Shown here one piece after another: positions 51,789-52,792 of a DNA stretch of 52,792 bases (within the stretch, counting starts at the first letter, position 1; each line of letters opens with the position of its first letter). Source of the stretch: JAFGVL01 sp964546015. Lineage in GTDB: Bacteria > Bacteroidota > Bacteroidia > Bacteroidales > Paludibacteraceae. Below the pieces are notes generated by a model. The model was not told the origin of the DNA and searched no databases. It saw only the letters and a program-made list of their open reading frames with translations. The DNA lies in contig CAZJHO010000008.1 in the NCBI GenBank assembly GCA_964546015.1, positions 1 through 52,792 of the forward strand, written 5' to 3'. The translations under genes and the position numbers were made by a program.

Positions 51789-51818
51789 TTTGTTTTTGTA
51801 AAATAAAGTTTATATTTG
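51789..51818 (+). promoter_or_regulatory. Pc-like promoter facing the cassette
   Basis: TTTG (51789-51792), 18 bases, then TATATTTG (51811-51818), followed by CG. It is a canonical Bacteroidota promoter that ends 13 bases before the GTTAGCGG core, exactly where the cassette promoter Pc of an integron lies. It would transcribe whichever gene is inserted first. Confidence 0.7.
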
Positions 51819-51831
51819 CGTATATTTATGA

Positions 51832-51845
51832 GTTAGCGGTAAGTT
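51832..51845 (+). other. attI-like core and left cassette boundary
   Basis: GTTAGCGGTAAGTT. The first seven bases resemble the integron core GTTRRRY (GTTAG shared, sixth base differs). The first ten bases are the exact reverse complement of 52751-52760, and 13 of 14 match over 52747-52760. In integrons, recombination takes place between G and TT of this core, so the cassette would begin at 51833. Confidence 0.6.
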
Positions 51846-51891
51846 CAACAGACAGTTCAAACAATAAGTGACAGACATTAAAAAAAAAGAA

Positions 51892-52716
51892 ATGAATACT
51901 CAGCGGACTTTTGACATTTTACAAAAAGAAAAACTTGGGAAATATGTTTACGCATTGCGTGACCCGAGGGACGGAAAAATATTTTACGTTGGACAAGGAA
52001 TAAATGACAGAGTATTTGAACACTTTAATGAAGCAGACAATTGCATAAACTCTTCAATGCCGTTTAAGCAAATGAGCAGTAAAATCATTCGTATATTAGA
52101 CATTTGGAATAATAATGAAGATGTTGAATGGATTATTCTTGCACATAACATACCGACAGACAATAATGTAGCTGACTTGATTGAATCTGCAATATTTGAC
52201 GGTTTATCAGAATCACAAAATGGAGAAACATTAAATGAAGTTAGTCCCCCAAACTCATCAAGACTTTTACCTGATGACTTAGATGCAATGGCTGCTGAAT
52301 TTGTTAATCCAACGACACCATACGATAACGTATTCATTTTTCCTATTCAAAACGCATTGACAAGAGGCATAAGTCCATACAACGCTACACGGACAACTTG
52401 GGCAGTAAGTAGTTATTACCAAGCGCTTACTCCAGCTTATGCAGTTGGACTAAAAAATTCCATTTCTAAAGGGAGTTTTGAAATTTCATCGTGGACTAAT
52501 GTAACTGGGACAAGTAAGCAAGAATTTACTTCGCCTGGACATCCAAATCCAACAGACCACCAACCACTTCTGAACAAGAACTGGAACAATGTTCTTGCAG
52601 TTGCAAAAGGATTTTGGCAAAGGGGAAACTATTTAATTGTGGCATTTAACGGTAACGGACAATTTAGAATTATTAGAGGTTCTAAAGACACAACAACTTG
52701 GCACAACTGTATATGA
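51892..52716 (+). CDS. GIY-YIG nuclease domain protein (LEM-3-like) in a cassette
   Basis: 274 residues from ATG 51892; a GTG eight codons upstream at 51868 is weaker. The N-terminal GIY-YIG domain (about 16-105) has KYVYALRDP and FYVGQG for the two half-motifs, R40 in the following helix and E98 in DLIESAIFDG as the metal ligand, the LEM-3-like subclass with YVYALxDPxxGxxFYVG. The C-terminal part (about 145-265) is unrecognised; it contains ISPYNATRTTWAVSS and GRF-like QFRIIRG. A DNA or RNA nuclease, possibly for defence, is an inference. It has no promoter of its own inside the unit. Confidence 0.75.
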   Translation: MNTQRTFDILQKEKLGKYVYALRDPRDGKIFYVGQGINDRVFEHFNEADNCINSSMPFKQMSSKIIRILDIWNNNEDVEWIILAHNIPTDNNVADLIESAIFDGLSESQNGETLNEVSPPNSSRLLPDDLDAMAAEFVNPTTPYDNVFIFPIQNALTRGISPYNATRTTWAVSSYYQALTPAYAVGLKNSISKGSFEISSWTNVTGTSKQEFTSPGHPNPTDHQPLLNKNWNNVLAVAKGFWQRGNYLIVAFNGNGQFRIIRGSKDTTTWHNCI

Positions 52717-52746
52717 CAATAATCGAAACACAACGACAGAAAAGAA

Positions 52747-52792
52747 AACCTACCGCTAACAGCCGTTTGCCGCAATGGGGGCTGACGTGGTT
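52747..52792 (+). other. Left half of an attC-like site, cut by the window edge
   Basis: AACCTACCGCTAAC (52747-52760) is the near-perfect reverse complement of the left boundary GTTAGCGGTAAGTT and contains the invariant AAC triplet. It is followed by AGCCGTTTGCCGCAATGG and GGGCTGACGTGG, a GC-rich stretch unlike its AT-rich surroundings. If this is attC, the complement GCGGCAAACGGCT followed by GTTAGCGG should occur within roughly 40-150 bases beyond 52792. Confidence 0.55.

Larger units (their letters stand above)
51833..52792 (+). mobile_element. Integron-like gene cassette carrying a GIY-YIG gene, right end outside window
   Basis: The unit runs from the core at 51832 to the start of an attC-like structure at 52747. 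It holds one promoterless gene that starts 60 bases inside the left edge and stops about 40 bases before the right repeat, the compact layout of an integron cassette. The complementarity between the sequence after the left core and the sequence before the right core is what a circular cassette would need to form one attC stem. The end of attC and any further cassettes lie beyond 52792. Confidence 0.6.

Noticed and set aside
51832..52760. The flanking 10-base inverted repeats could be ends of a small transposon.
   Set aside because: There is no transposase in the unit, no target duplication is visible, and the repeats sit at a Pc-like promoter beside a recombinase and fit cassette boundaries better. 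It remains possible until the right side is seen.

Overview
The window is a chromosomal segment from a low-GC member of the phylum Bacteroidota, most likely order Bacteroidales. The evidence is Bacteroidota-type promoters (TTTG, 17-19 bases, TAnnTTTG) before many genes, little sign of Shine-Dalgarno sequences, and gene orders typical of the group: rpsU-xerC-hpf-tRNA-Thr, exbB-exbD-exbD-tonB-pstS-TPR, pyrG-yidC and pyrE-SRPBCC-argH. A family such as Paludibacteraceae or Dysgonomonadaceae is only a guess. Almost all of the first 50 kb is core genome with intact reading frames.

Layout. 1-3.5 kb (mostly minus): 5' half of a tRNA-Thr gene with its own promoter, hpf, xerC, rpsU and a YbiT-like ABC-F ATPase whose second ATPase site looks inactive. 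3.7-9.3 kb: NUDIX hydrolase, TPR lipo/periplasmic protein, dut, a NicO-like membrane protein with a DUF3943 protein, and two unknowns. 9.3-19.9 kb (minus): an AddB-like nuclease, M23/LysM peptidase, ndk, recG, a CPA2 antiporter, a LolD-type ATPase, a small ribbon-helix-helix protein and a beta-barrel candidate. 19.9-24.5 kb: cysS (plus), then SIMPL protein and dnaG (minus). 24.5-30.4 kb (minus): the energy-transduction operon exbB-exbD-exbD-tonB-small membrane protein-PstS-like lipoprotein-TPR protein. 30.7-33.4 kb (plus): an Ig-like/lipocalin-like lipoprotein and a GH28 polygalacturonase. 33.4-36.4 kb (minus): comF, mdh, ychF. 36.5-40.2 kb (plus): pyrG, yidC. 40.2-43.5 kb (minus): the pyrimidine/arginine operon pyrE-SRPBCC-argH-aguB. 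43.9-46.2 kb (plus): a 5'-nucleotidase split into two genes in reversed domain order, then a methyltransferase-like gene. 46.2-50.5 kb (minus): M16 peptidase, LD-carboxypeptidase and a Rieske-fold lipoprotein.

The last 2.2 kb is different and is the part most worth pursuing. A tyrosine recombinase gene (minus) points away from a Bacteroidota promoter, followed by the core-like sequence GTTAGCGGTA, a single GIY-YIG nuclease gene, and the exact reverse complement TACCGCTAAC, after which the window ends. This is the layout of an integron: intI, Pc promoter, attI, first gene cassette, start of attC. The recombinase lacks the insertion typical of IntI and carries an unusual N-terminal module, so this may be an integron-like cassette system of a distinct lineage. 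The reading depends on sequence just beyond the right edge.
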